A stretch of DNA of 35,895 nt from an uncultured Oscillospiraceae bacterium. Its GTDB lineage: Bacteria > Bacillota > Clostridia > Oscillospirales > Oscillospiraceae. This document shows positions 24,566-32,781 of this stretch, piece by piece. Under the pieces are notes generated by a model. It ran no database searches. It was not told where the DNA came from and worked only from the letters and a program-made list of their open reading frames with translations. The stretch covers positions 1 through 35,895 of the forward strand of contig CAAFPE010000040.1 in assembly GCA_900764755.1 (NCBI GenBank), read 5' to 3'. The translations under genes and the position numbers were made by a program. How positions within the stretch are numbered: position 1 is the first letter of the stretch; every line of letters starts with the position of its first letter.

Positions 24566-24623
24566 AAAAAACCTCCTTCTATGCTGCGGCAGCCCGTGCT
24601 CGGGTATGCCGCACAGAAGGAGG
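24566..24623 (-). promoter_or_regulatory. folT leader terminator that also hides the ribosome site
   Basis: On the minus strand CCTCCTTCT and TGCGGCA (24623 down) pair with TGCCGCA and AGAAGGAGG (ending 24572), followed by six U (24571-24566). The last arm is the folT Shine-Dalgarno sequence itself. One structure could therefore stop transcription and, in any read-through RNA, block translation. It is the expression platform of the riboswitch. Confidence 0.88.
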
Positions 24624-24649
24624 AAGATCCAATTTTCACCCTGCCATGC

Positions 24650-24782
24650 GGCAGCGGGATGCGGACCACCCACTGCCGCCCCCTCCCCACTGGGAGGGCG
24701 CTGTTCGTCCGGCGGACAACTCCCCGTCCCGCCGGCACTGAAGGTCCCACATGGGGACCAGCACAGGTGACCCTACTCTGCC
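24650..24782 (-). promoter_or_regulatory. Tetrahydrofolate riboswitch
   Basis: The RNA (minus strand) opens with GGCAGAGUAG (from 24782), the conserved start of the THF class, and closes with GCAUCC-CGCUGCC (24662-24650); GGCAG and CUGCC form P1. GGUCACC can pair with GGUGGUC as P2, allowing wobbles. GCGGGA inside the P3 region can pair with UCCCGC to form the known long-range pseudoknot. P3 is longer than usual. It sits immediately after the promoter and before folT, the common target of this class, and folate surplus would be expected to turn folT off. Confidence 0.85.
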
Positions 24783-24789
24783 AGCCGTC

Positions 24790-24818
24790 AGTTTACTCCT
24801 TTTTCCTTTAAAAAGCAA
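24790..24818 (-). promoter_or_regulatory. folT promoter
   Basis: On the minus strand TTGCTT (24818-24813) and TAAACT (24795-24790) are 17 bases apart, so transcription would begin right at the riboswitch P1 stem. Confidence 0.6.
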
Positions 24819-24856
24819 GACAGCCGGCAGATTTTTTGAAAAATTTCCCCCTCTCC

Positions 24857-24885
24857 TTGCCCAACTCCGGAACTTGTGGTATCCT
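24857..24885 (+). promoter_or_regulatory. Promoter of the YoaK-like gene
   Basis: TTGCCC (24857-24862) and TATCCT (24880-24885) are separated by 17 bases, with the start near 24892. Confidence 0.55.
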
Positions 24886-24917
24886 TTTTGGCGGTATTCC
24901 CGAAAGGAGGCACATCT

Positions 24918-25583
24918 ATGAAACAGCTCCAGCCCTCTGAAACGCTCCCTGTCGGCCTTCTGCTGGCTCTAGCCGGCGGTCTGCTGGACGGATACAGTTA
25001 TCTCAACCGCGGCCAGGTCTTTGCCACCGCAGAGACTGGAAACATCGTCCTCATGGGAATCAACCTGGCTCAGGGACAGCTGGCCCAGGCCCTGCACTAT
25101 CTGTTCCCCATTCTGGCCTTCGCCCTGGGGGTGCTGGCAGCGGAGCTGCTCCGGCGCAGATTTGGAGGCGCCGCCCGCCTCCACTGGCGGCTGCCCCTTC
25201 TGCTGGCCGAGTGCGGCGCCATCCTGCTGGTCTCCTGCCTGCCCCGTGGTCCCCTGGACCCACTAGCCAACATCGTCATTTCCTTCACCAGCGCCCTCCA
25301 GGTGGAGTCTTTCCGAAAGTTTCAAGGCTGTGGCTGTGTCACCACCATGTGTACCGGCAATCTGCGCAGTGGGACGGAGCATCTGTTCCACTGGTTCTTC
25401 CACCGGGAGGGGACCGCGCTGGAGAAGGTCCGGGTCTACTATGGATTGATTGGCTCCTTCATCGCCGGGGCTGTGCTCAGCGGCCTGCTCACCCCGCTGT
25501 TTACCGGCCGGACCATCCTAGCTGCCCTTGTCCCCCTGCTGGCCGCCTTCCTCATCATGCTCCGCGGGAAAAAAAGCGTGTAA
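24918..25583 (+). CDS. YoaK family (DUF1275) membrane protein
   Basis: A 221-residue membrane protein with about six hydrophobic helices. The family marks are an N-terminal GLLLALAGGLLDGYSYL helix, the motif FATAETGNIVLMG and the second half's TTMCTGNLRSG, which together give an internal two-fold pattern. The family is widespread and its function is not established. The start is ATG at 24918 with AAAGGAGG seven bases upstream; the frame is open for 14 more codons without support. It has its own promoter and terminator, so it is a single-gene unit. Confidence 0.93.
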   Translation: MKQLQPSETLPVGLLLALAGGLLDGYSYLNRGQVFATAETGNIVLMGINLAQGQLAQALHYLFPILAFALGVLAAELLRRRFGGAARLHWRLPLLLAECGAILLVSCLPRGPLDPLANIVISFTSALQVESFRKFQGCGCVTTMCTGNLRSGTEHLFHWFFHREGTALEKVRVYYGLIGSFIAGAVLSGLLTPLFTGRTILAALVPLLAAFLIMLRGKKSV

Positions 25584-25626
25584 CTCCCACTGTTCCACCA
25601 CCCGCTTCCTATTTTATCCAGAAAAT

Positions 25627-25671
25627 GCTGGGCAAAACTGTCGTATACACAGTTTTGCCCAGCGCCTTTTT
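25627..25671. terminator. Terminator shared by YoaK-like gene and dpaL
   Basis: GCTGGGCAAAACTGT (25627-25641) pairs exactly with ACAGTTTTGCCCAGC (25649-25663), followed by five T (25667-25671) on the plus strand. In the minus direction the U-tract is short (ATTTTC). The genes on both sides converge here. Confidence 0.9.
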
Positions 25672-25740
25672 CTTGGTTTTCACTTCTGACAGAACTTCAA
25701 CTGCCGCAGCGGAGCCACGGACTGCTCCCTCGGAGAAGCG

Positions 25741-26934
25741 TCAGCCCCACTCCCCCACGATCTTCTGGTAGTTGGCCCGGTCAGTGTCCCCCTCTGTGCT
25801 GACACACAGGACCCGGGAGTTCTCGTTCAGCCCCAGGGTCCACCGCAGATCCTCCAGCTTCTCCTCATGCAGGATGGCGGACAGGACGCCCACGCCCACC
25901 GCCCCAGACTCACCGGACACCACTGCCGGGTCCCCCGGCTCCGGCCGGCCCAACAGACGCATCCCCATGGCAGAGTACTCGTCTGAACAGGACAGGAAGG
26001 CCGCCGCGCCGGGGCGGATGATCTCCCAGCTGATGGTACACGGCTCGCCGCAGCAGAGCCCGGCCATCATGCTGTTCATCTCCCCGGTGACCGGATGTAA
26101 CTGCCCGTCCGCCGCCCGGGCACTCCGGTACAGGCAGTCTGCCCGGTCGGGCTCCACGATGCAGGTGATGGGACAGTCCTTCCCCATACTCGCGGCAAAG
26201 CTGCCCAGCATTGCCCCCGCGAAGCTGCCCACTCCGGCCTGGAGGAACAGGTGGGTGGGCATCCGGCCACCCAAGTCCTCCAGCTGCTGGAACAGCTCCC
26301 AGGCGATGGTGGTGTAGCCCTCCATGATCCAGGCGGGGATCTCCTCATAGCCCGGCCAGGCGGTATCCTGCACCAGGATCCAGCCGTGCTCCTTCCCCAT
26401 CTGGTCGGCCAGCCGCACCGCATCATCATAGTTCAGGTCGGTGATCTCCGCTTGGGCCCCCTGAGCACGGATGTTGTCCAGCCGCTCCTGGGCGCTGCCC
26501 TTGGGCATATAGACTACTGATTTGTGGCCCAGCTGCCGGGCCGCCCAAGCCACGCCCCTTCCGTGGTTGCCGTCCGTGGCAGTGACAAAGGTGAGCTCTC
26601 CCAGCTTCTCCCGGACCTCCGGCGCCATCAGGGCCTCAAAGGTGAGCTTCTCCTCCGGCCAGCCCAGCCGCTGCCCCAGGCAGCGGGCCATGGCATAGCT
26701 GCCGCCCAGGGCCTTGAAGGCGTTCAGGCCGAACCGCTTGGACTCGTCCTTCACCAGCACCTGAGCCACGCCCAGCCTTTGGGCCAGATGGTCCAGAGAG
26801 ACCAGGGGCGTAGGCGCGTAGCCCGGAATCGTCTTATGAAAGCGGCTGGCCCGATCCAGCGCCCCGGCGCCAGTGAGGGAGAGGGCTGTGTTCGGGATCT
26901 CCCCCTTTGGATTGATGTAATAGTTTAGTTCCAT
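25741..26934 (-). CDS. dpaL: Diaminopropionate ammonia-lyase
   Basis: Fold-type II PLP enzyme that breaks 2,3-diaminopropionate down to pyruvate and two ammonia molecules. The PLP lysine is Lys74 in KRFGLNAFKALGGSYA. TATDGNHGRGVAWAARQLG binds the substrate carboxylate, and SGESGAVGVG near the C-terminus holds the phosphate or pyridine ring end. At 397 residues it matches E. coli YgeX. Two starts overlap the preceding gene: ATG at 26940 has its GGAGG only one or two bases away, while ATG at 26934 has it at seven bases, so 26934 is preferred. Translation is probably coupled to the cyclase gene. Confidence 0.94.
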   Translation of the reverse strand: MELNYYINPKGEIPNTALSLTGAGALDRASRFHKTIPGYAPTPLVSLDHLAQRLGVAQVLVKDESKRFGLNAFKALGGSYAMARCLGQRLGWPEEKLTFEALMAPEVREKLGELTFVTATDGNHGRGVAWAARQLGHKSVVYMPKGSAQERLDNIRAQGAQAEITDLNYDDAVRLADQMGKEHGWILVQDTAWPGYEEIPAWIMEGYTTIAWELFQQLEDLGGRMPTHLFLQAGVGSFAGAMLGSFAASMGKDCPITCIVEPDRADCLYRSARAADGQLHPVTGEMNSMMAGLCCGEPCTISWEIIRPGAAAFLSCSDEYSAMGMRLLGRPEPGDPAVVSGESGAVGVGVLSAILHEEKLEDLRWTLGLNENSRVLCVSTEGDTDRANYQKIVGEWG

Positions 26935-26936
26935 GT

Positions 26937-27590
26937 TCATTCCTCCCTGTCCAGGACCGCCACCGCCCGAATGGGGGAGCCGTCCGCATCCTGATACCGC
27001 AGGGGCAGGGCAAACAGTGTGAACAGCCCATCCCCGATCTGATCCAGATTGGCCAGATTCTCCATGACCACGATCTCATGGTCCTGAAACAGCTGCCGGT
27101 GAATATTCAGATGGGCGTCAGCAATGGGGTCCACCCCGATGGTGTCCAATCCCACACCCTTTTTCCCGCTCTGGAGCAGGTAGTCCACGATTCCCTGGTC
27201 GATACAGGGATAATCGCCAAAATAGCGCTCTGTCCCCCAATATCTGCCCCATCCAGTGTGAAACAGCAAAAATTCTGCCCGGTCGGCCAGGGGCCGCACC
27301 TGCTCCACCGCGGAAAAGGGGATGGTCTCCCCCTCTCTCATCTCCGGACAGTGGATCACCAGCGCCCGGCCGATGAACTGTTCCACCGGAAACTGGTCCA
27401 GTGTGGTCCGCCCCGCAAACAGATGGGCCGGGGGATCCATGTGGGTCCCGGTGTGGGAGTACATGGTCAGCAGGGTCTCTTGAAATCCATCCCGCTCATA
27501 GGTGTTGGCAGGCTGGAGCCTGGGAGGCTCTGTGCCGGGGTAGACCGGCATTTCCCGGGAAATCAGGTGTGTCAGGTCAATGCATCTCAT
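26937..27590 (-). CDS. Cyclase/kynurenine formamidase-like hydrolase
   Basis: A 217-residue protein of the cyclase family (PF04199), metal-dependent amide hydrolases that include bacterial kynurenine formamidase and isatin hydrolase. The metal site HTGTHMDPPAH supplies His46, His50 and Asp52. The first residues IDLTHLISREMPVYPG are typical, as are the later FLLFHTGW and GVGLDTIGVDP segments. The ATG follows GGAGG in GGAGGAGATACC. Its stop overlaps the dpaL frame, which suggests that the two act in one pathway. An amide or ring opening that frees a diamino acid is one possibility, but that is inference. Confidence 0.92.
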   Translation of the reverse strand: MRCIDLTHLISREMPVYPGTEPPRLQPANTYERDGFQETLLTMYSHTGTHMDPPAHLFAGRTTLDQFPVEQFIGRALVIHCPEMREGETIPFSAVEQVRPLADRAEFLLFHTGWGRYWGTERYFGDYPCIDQGIVDYLLQSGKKGVGLDTIGVDPIADAHLNIHRQLFQDHEIVVMENLANLDQIGDGLFTLFALPLRYQDADGSPIRAVAVLDREE

Positions 27591-27623
27591 GGTATCTCCT
27601 CCATTTCTTTGCCCGACATCTCG

Positions 27624-27632
27624 ATTATATCA
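27624..27632 (-). promoter_or_regulatory. Promoter of the cyclase-dpaL operon
   Basis: TGATATAAT on the minus strand (27632-27624) is an extended −10 element. No good −35 is seen at 16-18 bases. The start would be near 27617. Confidence 0.5.
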
Positions 27633-27662
27633 TATCCCCTGCCTGGACACCACCCACTTCAA

Positions 27663-27696
27663 ACAAAAATGCTGTGCCGAGGCACAGCATTTTTGT
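27663..27696. terminator. Terminator after dnaE
   Basis: ACAAAAATGCTGTGCC (27663-27678) pairs exactly with GGCACAGCATTTTTGT (27681-27696) around a two-base loop. It gives a strong stem with U-rich ends on both strands, 11 bases beyond the dnaE stop. Confidence 0.9.
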
Positions 27697-27707
27697 CACA
27701 GCGCACG

Positions 27708-30700
27708 CTATTTTACCACCACATTCTCTCCGCCCAGGCGTTCCTTCAGGTCCTCCACCAGGGCGGGATGGATCTGGCACCGGGTGCCCACCCTCTTCTT
27801 ACAGTCCTCAAAATAGAGCACCGCCTGGCTCTCCCCAGGGAAGAAGGACAAGGCCAGCTTCACCTTCCGCAGCCGCGGGTCCTCCCGGCAGGGCAGACGC
27901 AGGTACAGCCGCTGACTGGTTGGCTGGAGGTTCCCATCCAGGTCTCCCAGGGGTCGGATGGTGTCCACCATAAGCTGGGGCTCCTTCTCATCCCGCACAG
28001 AGATCTTCCCGGTGACCAGGATCGCGCTGTTCTCCCGGATGTACCCCCCGCTCTCGTTAAGCACCCGGGAGAAGCACAGCAGTTCCATAGATGCAGTGTC
28101 ATCCTCCAGGTTCACATAGGCCATGAGGGTGTTGTTCCGGGTGGTGCGGGTCTTATAGGCAGCGATCACCCCGGCCACAGCGACCTGCTCCCCGTCCCGA
28201 TAGCGGGCAGGGCCGTCCTCCCGGCTGAAATCACTGAGAATGGAACCGATGGTCACTGCCCCCACCGCCCGGGCTGCCTCCCGATAGGCGTCCATGGGGT
28301 GGCCGGACAGATACAGGCCGGTGACCTCCTTCTCCATCGTCATCCGCTCCTGGGAGCTGTACTCCGGAATGTCCGGCAGATGGAGGGCGGGCAGGGCGGC
28401 CTGCTCCTCTCCTCCCCCCATTCCGAACAGGTCCAGCTGCCCCTCCAGATTCCGCTTCCGGCTGGCGGCGATGCCGTCCAGCACCTGTCCAAAGACCTCC
28501 ATCAGCTGGGAGCGCCGGCAGCCCATCCGGTCAAAGGAGCCGGACTTGATCAGGCTCTCCAGCACCCGCCGATTCAGGTCCCGGTCGAACATCCGGTCGC
28601 AGAAGTCCATAAAATCTGTAAAGGGTCCGCCCTTGCTCCGCTCCTCCAGCAGGCCGTTGATCACGTTTCGGCCCACCCCCTTCAGGGCCACCAGGCCGAA
28701 GCGGATTCCCCCCTCCGAGACGGTAAAGTCCGCCTGGGACTCATTCACGTCCGGCGGCAGCAGCTCGATACCGCACTCCCTGCACTCAGCGATATACTCC
28801 GCCACCTTCTCGCTGGAGTCCAGCACGGAGGTGAGCAGAGCGGCCATATACTCCTTGGGGTGGTGGTATTTGAACCAGGCCGTCTGGTAGGCCACCACAG
28901 CATAGCACACGGCGTGGGCCTTGTTGAAGGCGTACTCGGCGAAGGCGTCGATCTCCTCATAGATAGCCTTGGCAGCGTCCTCCGGGATGCCGTTGGCGAT
29001 ACAGCCTGCGATCCCCCGGTCCGGATCTCCATAGATGAAAAACTGCCGCTCCCGCTCGATCTCCTTGCGCTTTTTCTTGCTCATGGCCCGGCGGACCATG
29101 TCAGCCTGTCCCAGGGAGTAGCCGGCCAGCTGCTGGAAGATCTGGAGCACCTGCTCCTGATAGACGATACAGCCGTAGGTATTGGACAGGATAGGCTTGA
29201 GGGCCGGGTGCTTATAGGTGATTTTTCCCGGGTTCTGCTTGCAGGCGATGAACCGGGGGATGGAGTCCATGGGGCCGGGGCGGTACAGAGCAATGATGGC
29301 GGTGATGTCTTCAATGGTCTGGGGCTTCAGACCCACACACACGCCGGTCATGCCGGCGGACTCCATCTGGAACACGCCCGAGGTCTTTCCATCCCCCAGC
29401 ATGGCCATCACGGCAGGATCATTTTCCTGAATATCGGCAAGGGTAAAGCCAGGCTCCTTTTCCCGCACCATGTGCACCGCATCATCCAGAATGGTCAGGT
29501 TCCGCAGGCCCAGGAAGTCCATTTTCAGCAGGCCCAGCTCCTCCAGGGTGGTCATAATGTACTGGGTGACCGGCAGACCGTCATTGGTCGCCAGGGGCAC
29601 ATAGTCCACCACCGGCCGGTTGGTGATGACCACGCCGGCGGCGTGGGTGGAGGTGTTCCGGGGCATCCCCTCGATGGCCCGGGCGGTGTCGATCAGCTTG
29701 CGCACCTGGGGATCCCCGTCATAGGAATCCTTCAGCTGCTTGGACAGCTTCAGGGCGTCCTCCAGGGTGATATGGAGGGTCCCCGGACCACTTGGGATCT
29801 GTTTGGCAATGGCGTCCACCTCTGCGTAGGGCATATTCAACACCCGCCCCACGTCCCGCACCGCACCGCGGGCCGCCATGGTGCCGAAGGTGACGATCTG
29901 GGCCACATGGTCGCTGCCGTATTTTCTGTTCACATAGTCAATGACCTCCTGCCGCCTGCGGATGCAGAAGTCGATGTCAATATCAGGCATGGAAACGCGG
30001 TCCGGATTGAGAAACCGCTCAAAGTACAGTCCATATTTCATGGGATCCAGATCGGTGATGTTCAGACAGTAGGAGACCATGGAGCCCGCCGCCGAGCCGC
30101 GTCCCGGTCCCACTGGGATCCCATTCCCCTTGGCGTATGCGATGAAGTCGGACACAATGAGGAAGTAGTCCACAAAGCCCATCTTCCGGATCATACCCAT
30201 CTCATATTCCAGCTGTTTCCGGTACTGCTCCGGCTGCTCCGGATACCGCCGGGCGAAGCCCTTCCAGCACAGATCCCGGAAGTAGGCCTCCCCATCATCA
30301 TAGCCCTCCGGCAGCTGGAAGTGGGGCAGATGGTATTTGCCGAACTCAAATTCCACATTGCAAAGTTCCGCGATGCGGGCGGTGTTCTCCAGCGCCTCGG
30401 GGGCATTGGGGAAGAGCTCCGCCATCTCCGCCTCGCTCTTGACATAGAACTCCTGGGTCTCAAACTTCATCCGCCCGGGATCGTCCAGCGTCTTGCCCAT
30501 CTGAATGCACATGAGGATGTCCTGCATCTCTGCATCCTCCCGCCGGAGGTAGTGGGCATCGTTGGTGGCGATCAGGGGGATGCCCGTCTCCTCATGGAGG
30601 CGCAGCAGACCCCCGTTCACCTGCCGCTGGACCGGGATGCCGTGGTCCTGGAGCTCCAGATAGTAGCCGTCCTCCCCAAACAGCTCCCGCATCTCCAGGG

Positions 30701-31178
30701 CAGCCTCCTTCGCCTTCTCATAGTCCCCCGCCATCAGCAGCTTGGGGACCTCTCCTCCCAGGCAGGCGGAGCAGGCGATCAGCCCGCCGCAGTGCTCCCG
30801 CAGCAGGTCCAGGTCGATGCGGGGCTTGATGTAAAAGCCCTCCAGAAATGCCTGGGAAACCATGTAGGACAGATTACGGTAGCCCTCCTCGTTCTGGCAC
30901 AGGAGCACCAGATGGGAGAAGGCGGCGTCAAACTCGTGGACCTTCTGAAAGCGGGTGCGGCCCCGGGGGGCCACATAGACCTCACAGCCGATGATGGGCT
31001 TGATCCCCGCCTCCCGACAGGCCTTGTAAAAGTCGATCACCCCGTACATGACGCCGTGGTCGGTGATGGCCACCGCATCCTGCCCCAGTTCCTTCACCCG
31101 CTCCACCAGCTTTTTGATCCGGCAGGCTCCGTCCAGAAGGGAAAATTCCGTATGCAGATGTAGATGGACAAAGGACAT
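27708..31178 (-). CDS. dnaE: DNA polymerase III alpha subunit DnaE
   Basis: Replicative polymerase of the C family, DnaE1 type. The N-terminal PHP domain starts at SFVHLHLHTEFSLLDGA (residues 2-18). The polymerase active site lies near residue 400 with the aspartate motif MPDIDIDF, preceded by GRGSAAGSMVSYCL. The C-terminal half contains helix-hairpin-helix, OB-fold (about 970-1050) and tail regions. No separate exonuclease domain is inserted, unlike PolC. At 1156 residues it is of normal length. The start is ATG at 31178 with AAGGAG nine bases upstream; the frame is open 13 codons further. It follows the VanZ-like gene by 77 bases and is closed by the terminator at 27663-27696. Confidence 0.98.
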   Translation of the reverse strand: MSFVHLHLHTEFSLLDGACRIKKLVERVKELGQDAVAITDHGVMYGVIDFYKACREAGIKPIIGCEVYVAPRGRTRFQKVHEFDAAFSHLVLLCQNEEGYRNLSYMVSQAFLEGFYIKPRIDLDLLREHCGGLIACSACLGGEVPKLLMAGDYEKAKEAALEMRELFGEDGYYLELQDHGIPVQRQVNGGLLRLHEETGIPLIATNDAHYLRREDAEMQDILMCIQMGKTLDDPGRMKFETQEFYVKSEAEMAELFPNAPEALENTARIAELCNVEFEFGKYHLPHFQLPEGYDDGEAYFRDLCWKGFARRYPEQPEQYRKQLEYEMGMIRKMGFVDYFLIVSDFIAYAKGNGIPVGPGRGSAAGSMVSYCLNITDLDPMKYGLYFERFLNPDRVSMPDIDIDFCIRRRQEVIDYVNRKYGSDHVAQIVTFGTMAARGAVRDVGRVLNMPYAEVDAIAKQIPSGPGTLHITLEDALKLSKQLKDSYDGDPQVRKLIDTARAIEGMPRNTSTHAAGVVITNRPVVDYVPLATNDGLPVTQYIMTTLEELGLLKMDFLGLRNLTILDDAVHMVREKEPGFTLADIQENDPAVMAMLGDGKTSGVFQMESAGMTGVCVGLKPQTIEDITAIIALYRPGPMDSIPRFIACKQNPGKITYKHPALKPILSNTYGCIVYQEQVLQIFQQLAGYSLGQADMVRRAMSKKKRKEIERERQFFIYGDPDRGIAGCIANGIPEDAAKAIYEEIDAFAEYAFNKAHAVCYAVVAYQTAWFKYHHPKEYMAALLTSVLDSSEKVAEYIAECRECGIELLPPDVNESQADFTVSEGGIRFGLVALKGVGRNVINGLLEERSKGGPFTDFMDFCDRMFDRDLNRRVLESLIKSGSFDRMGCRRSQLMEVFGQVLDGIAASRKRNLEGQLDLFGMGGGEEQAALPALHLPDIPEYSSQERMTMEKEVTGLYLSGHPMDAYREAARAVGAVTIGSILSDFSREDGPARYRDGEQVAVAGVIAAYKTRTTRNNTLMAYVNLEDDTASMELLCFSRVLNESGGYIRENSAILVTGKISVRDEKEPQLMVDTIRPLGDLDGNLQPTSQRLYLRLPCREDPRLRKVKLALSFFPGESQAVLYFEDCKKRVGTRCQIHPALVEDLKERLGGENVVVK

Positions 31179-31255
31179 GGTGCAGTTCTCCTTCCCTCGC
31201 AGCGGCAGACACCGCATATCTCTGTAAAACGATACCCCTGTTTATTGTTTGGTTT

Positions 31256-31870
31256 TCAACGATTCTTCCGTCGTTCGGCTGCCATCTGGCACAGCCGCAC
31301 CAGAAGATATCCCAGGGCGGCCCCCAGAAAATTCAAAATGGAGTCGTCCACATCGGCAGCCCCGGTGGCGGTAGCCCACTGGAGCCACTCCACTCCCACC
31401 GCGGTCAGGGCGCACAGGGGCAGGCAGGTCCAGAAATGGCGCATGGTCCGGAACAGGATGGGCAGCAGCATCCCCAGGGGGACCATAATGACCACGTTGC
31501 CCAGCAGATTCATGACGCTCACCGGGCTGCCGGTGCTACGGTAAAAGCGCAGGTAGCTGCGGATGGTGTGAAAGGGCTTCAGATTGACGCTGCCACCCCA
31601 CACACGGTCCAGCTGGAAAAGCCCTCCAAAGAAGAGGAGGACGGACAGGATGGCCAGATAATAGAGGAACAGAGCCCACAGCGCTCCCCGCAGATACCGG
31701 GGTCTCGCCCCCTGGGGCAGGGCCTGGAGCCGAAAAAACACCCCCGTCCCCGCCAGAAGAACGGTGACCGCCGGGGCCGCCACCTGAAGGAGCAGGCCCA
31801 GACGGTCACCCAGAAGCAGCCACACCAGATTGACCAGCCCGGCCGCAGAATAGCAAAGGATATGAATCAT
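31256..31870 (-). CDS. VanZ-like membrane protein
   Basis: A 204-residue protein with about five hydrophobic helices. It carries VanZ family signatures: NLKPFHTIRSYL, NLLGNVVIMVPLGMLLPILF, and the acidic end VEWLQWATATGAADVDDSILNFLGAALGY. VanZ proteins are linked to low-level teicoplanin resistance, but most chromosomal members have no known substrate. The start is taken as ATG at 31870, seven bases past the whiA stop, with GGGGA just upstream; an ATG at 31903 would overlap whiA. It is probably transcribed with whiA. Confidence 0.92.
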   Translation of the reverse strand: MIHILCYSAAGLVNLVWLLLGDRLGLLLQVAAPAVTVLLAGTGVFFRLQALPQGARPRYLRGALWALFLYYLAILSVLLFFGGLFQLDRVWGGSVNLKPFHTIRSYLRFYRSTGSPVSVMNLLGNVVIMVPLGMLLPILFRTMRHFWTCLPLCALTAVGVEWLQWATATGAADVDDSILNFLGAALGYLLVRLCQMAAERRKNR

Positions 31871-31877
31871 ATTTCCC

Positions 31878-32777
31878 CTATACCTTCTCCACCTGATTGC
31901 CAAGCTCCACCAGCTTCCTCAGCCGGTGGTTCAGGGCAGATTTTGTCACTGGAGGACTGCACTGCTCCGCCAGCTGGGACAGGGTATCCTCCGGGTGGGC
32001 CGCCCGGAGCCTGGCCGCCTCCTGAAGCTTGTCCGGGAGCGTCTCCAGCCTGCCGGAGCGCTCCAGCCGCCGGATGGCCTCCAGCTGTCCCTGGGCGGCC
32101 TCTACCACCTTGTCCAGATTGGCGGCGTCGCAGTTCACCCGGCGGTTCACGCTCCCCCGCAGATCCTTCTCCAGTTTGGCCGTCATCACATCCATGGCAG
32201 CCACCGGTGCGCCGATGGCGGTGAGAAAGTCCTCGATGTACTCGCTCTGCTTGAAATAGATCACGGAGTTTCCCTTCCGGTCGGCGTCCTTGGGAACAAA
32301 CTCTTCCTCCCGCAGCAGGGCCAGCATCTCCCGGCTGACACTGCGGTGGGATGTAGCCAATTCCAGATGATAACCCTTTCTGGGATCGGTCACCGAGCCG
32401 CCGGACAGGAAGGCCCCCCGGAAGAAGGCCGCCCGGCAGCAGGGCTCCTCCAGCGCCGCGAAATTGATGTGCAGCGCCAGAGCCTCCGGATCCACCCCAT
32501 AGGTCTGATGGATAAGCTGAAGCTTGTCCGGCGCATGGATGGAAAACACTCGTTTTCCATCCCCATCCGGCAGCCGGTCGAAGGACAGGCGGAACGCCTT
32601 CCGGAACAGGGCGGGCAGCCGCTGGGCAAAGGCCTCGTGCTCTGTGACGATGCGCACCTCGCTGCCGCAGAAGGTATTGCAGTACAGCAGCACCCCGTAT
32701 GCCTCCGCCTGGGCACAGCATTTCCGGCTCAGCCCCGCCCGGCACAGTTCATTTTTTACCTCTCCGCCAAAGGTCAT
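31878..32777 (-). CDS. whiA: WhiA, sporulation/division regulator homologue
   Basis: DNA-binding protein of 299 residues with an N-terminal LAGLIDADG homing-endonuclease-like fold (about 1-200, including AAFFRGAFLSGGSVTDP) that has lost nuclease activity. The C-terminal helix-turn-helix contains DTLSQLAEQCSPPVTKSALNHRL. In actinobacteria it controls sporulation septation; in Bacillus it influences chromosome segregation and division. The start is ATG at 32777 with GAGGAG seven bases upstream, overlapping the end of yvcK by one or two codons. The open frame continues upstream without support. It belongs to the conserved rapZ-yvcK-whiA cluster. Confidence 0.97.
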   Translation of the reverse strand: MTFGGEVKNELCRAGLSRKCCAQAEAYGVLLYCNTFCGSEVRIVTEHEAFAQRLPALFRKAFRLSFDRLPDGDGKRVFSIHAPDKLQLIHQTYGVDPEALALHINFAALEEPCCRAAFFRGAFLSGGSVTDPRKGYHLELATSHRSVSREMLALLREEEFVPKDADRKGNSVIYFKQSEYIEDFLTAIGAPVAAMDVMTAKLEKDLRGSVNRRVNCDAANLDKVVEAAQGQLEAIRRLERSGRLETLPDKLQEAARLRAAHPEDTLSQLAEQCSPPVTKSALNHRLRKLVELGNQVEKV

Positions 32778-32781
32778 GCCC

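Larger units (their letters stand above)
24562..24917. other. Divergent folT/YoaK intergenic region
   Basis: The 356 bases contain no gene. They hold the folT terminator/ribosome-site hairpin, the tetrahydrofolate riboswitch, the folT promoter, and the plus-strand promoter for the YoaK-like gene. Confidence 0.8.

Noticed and set aside
27078..31163. A 1361-codon plus-strand frame opposite dnaE
   Set aside because: It is the antisense shadow of dnaE, whose motifs are unambiguous, and continues through the neighbouring gene with no start signal of its own.
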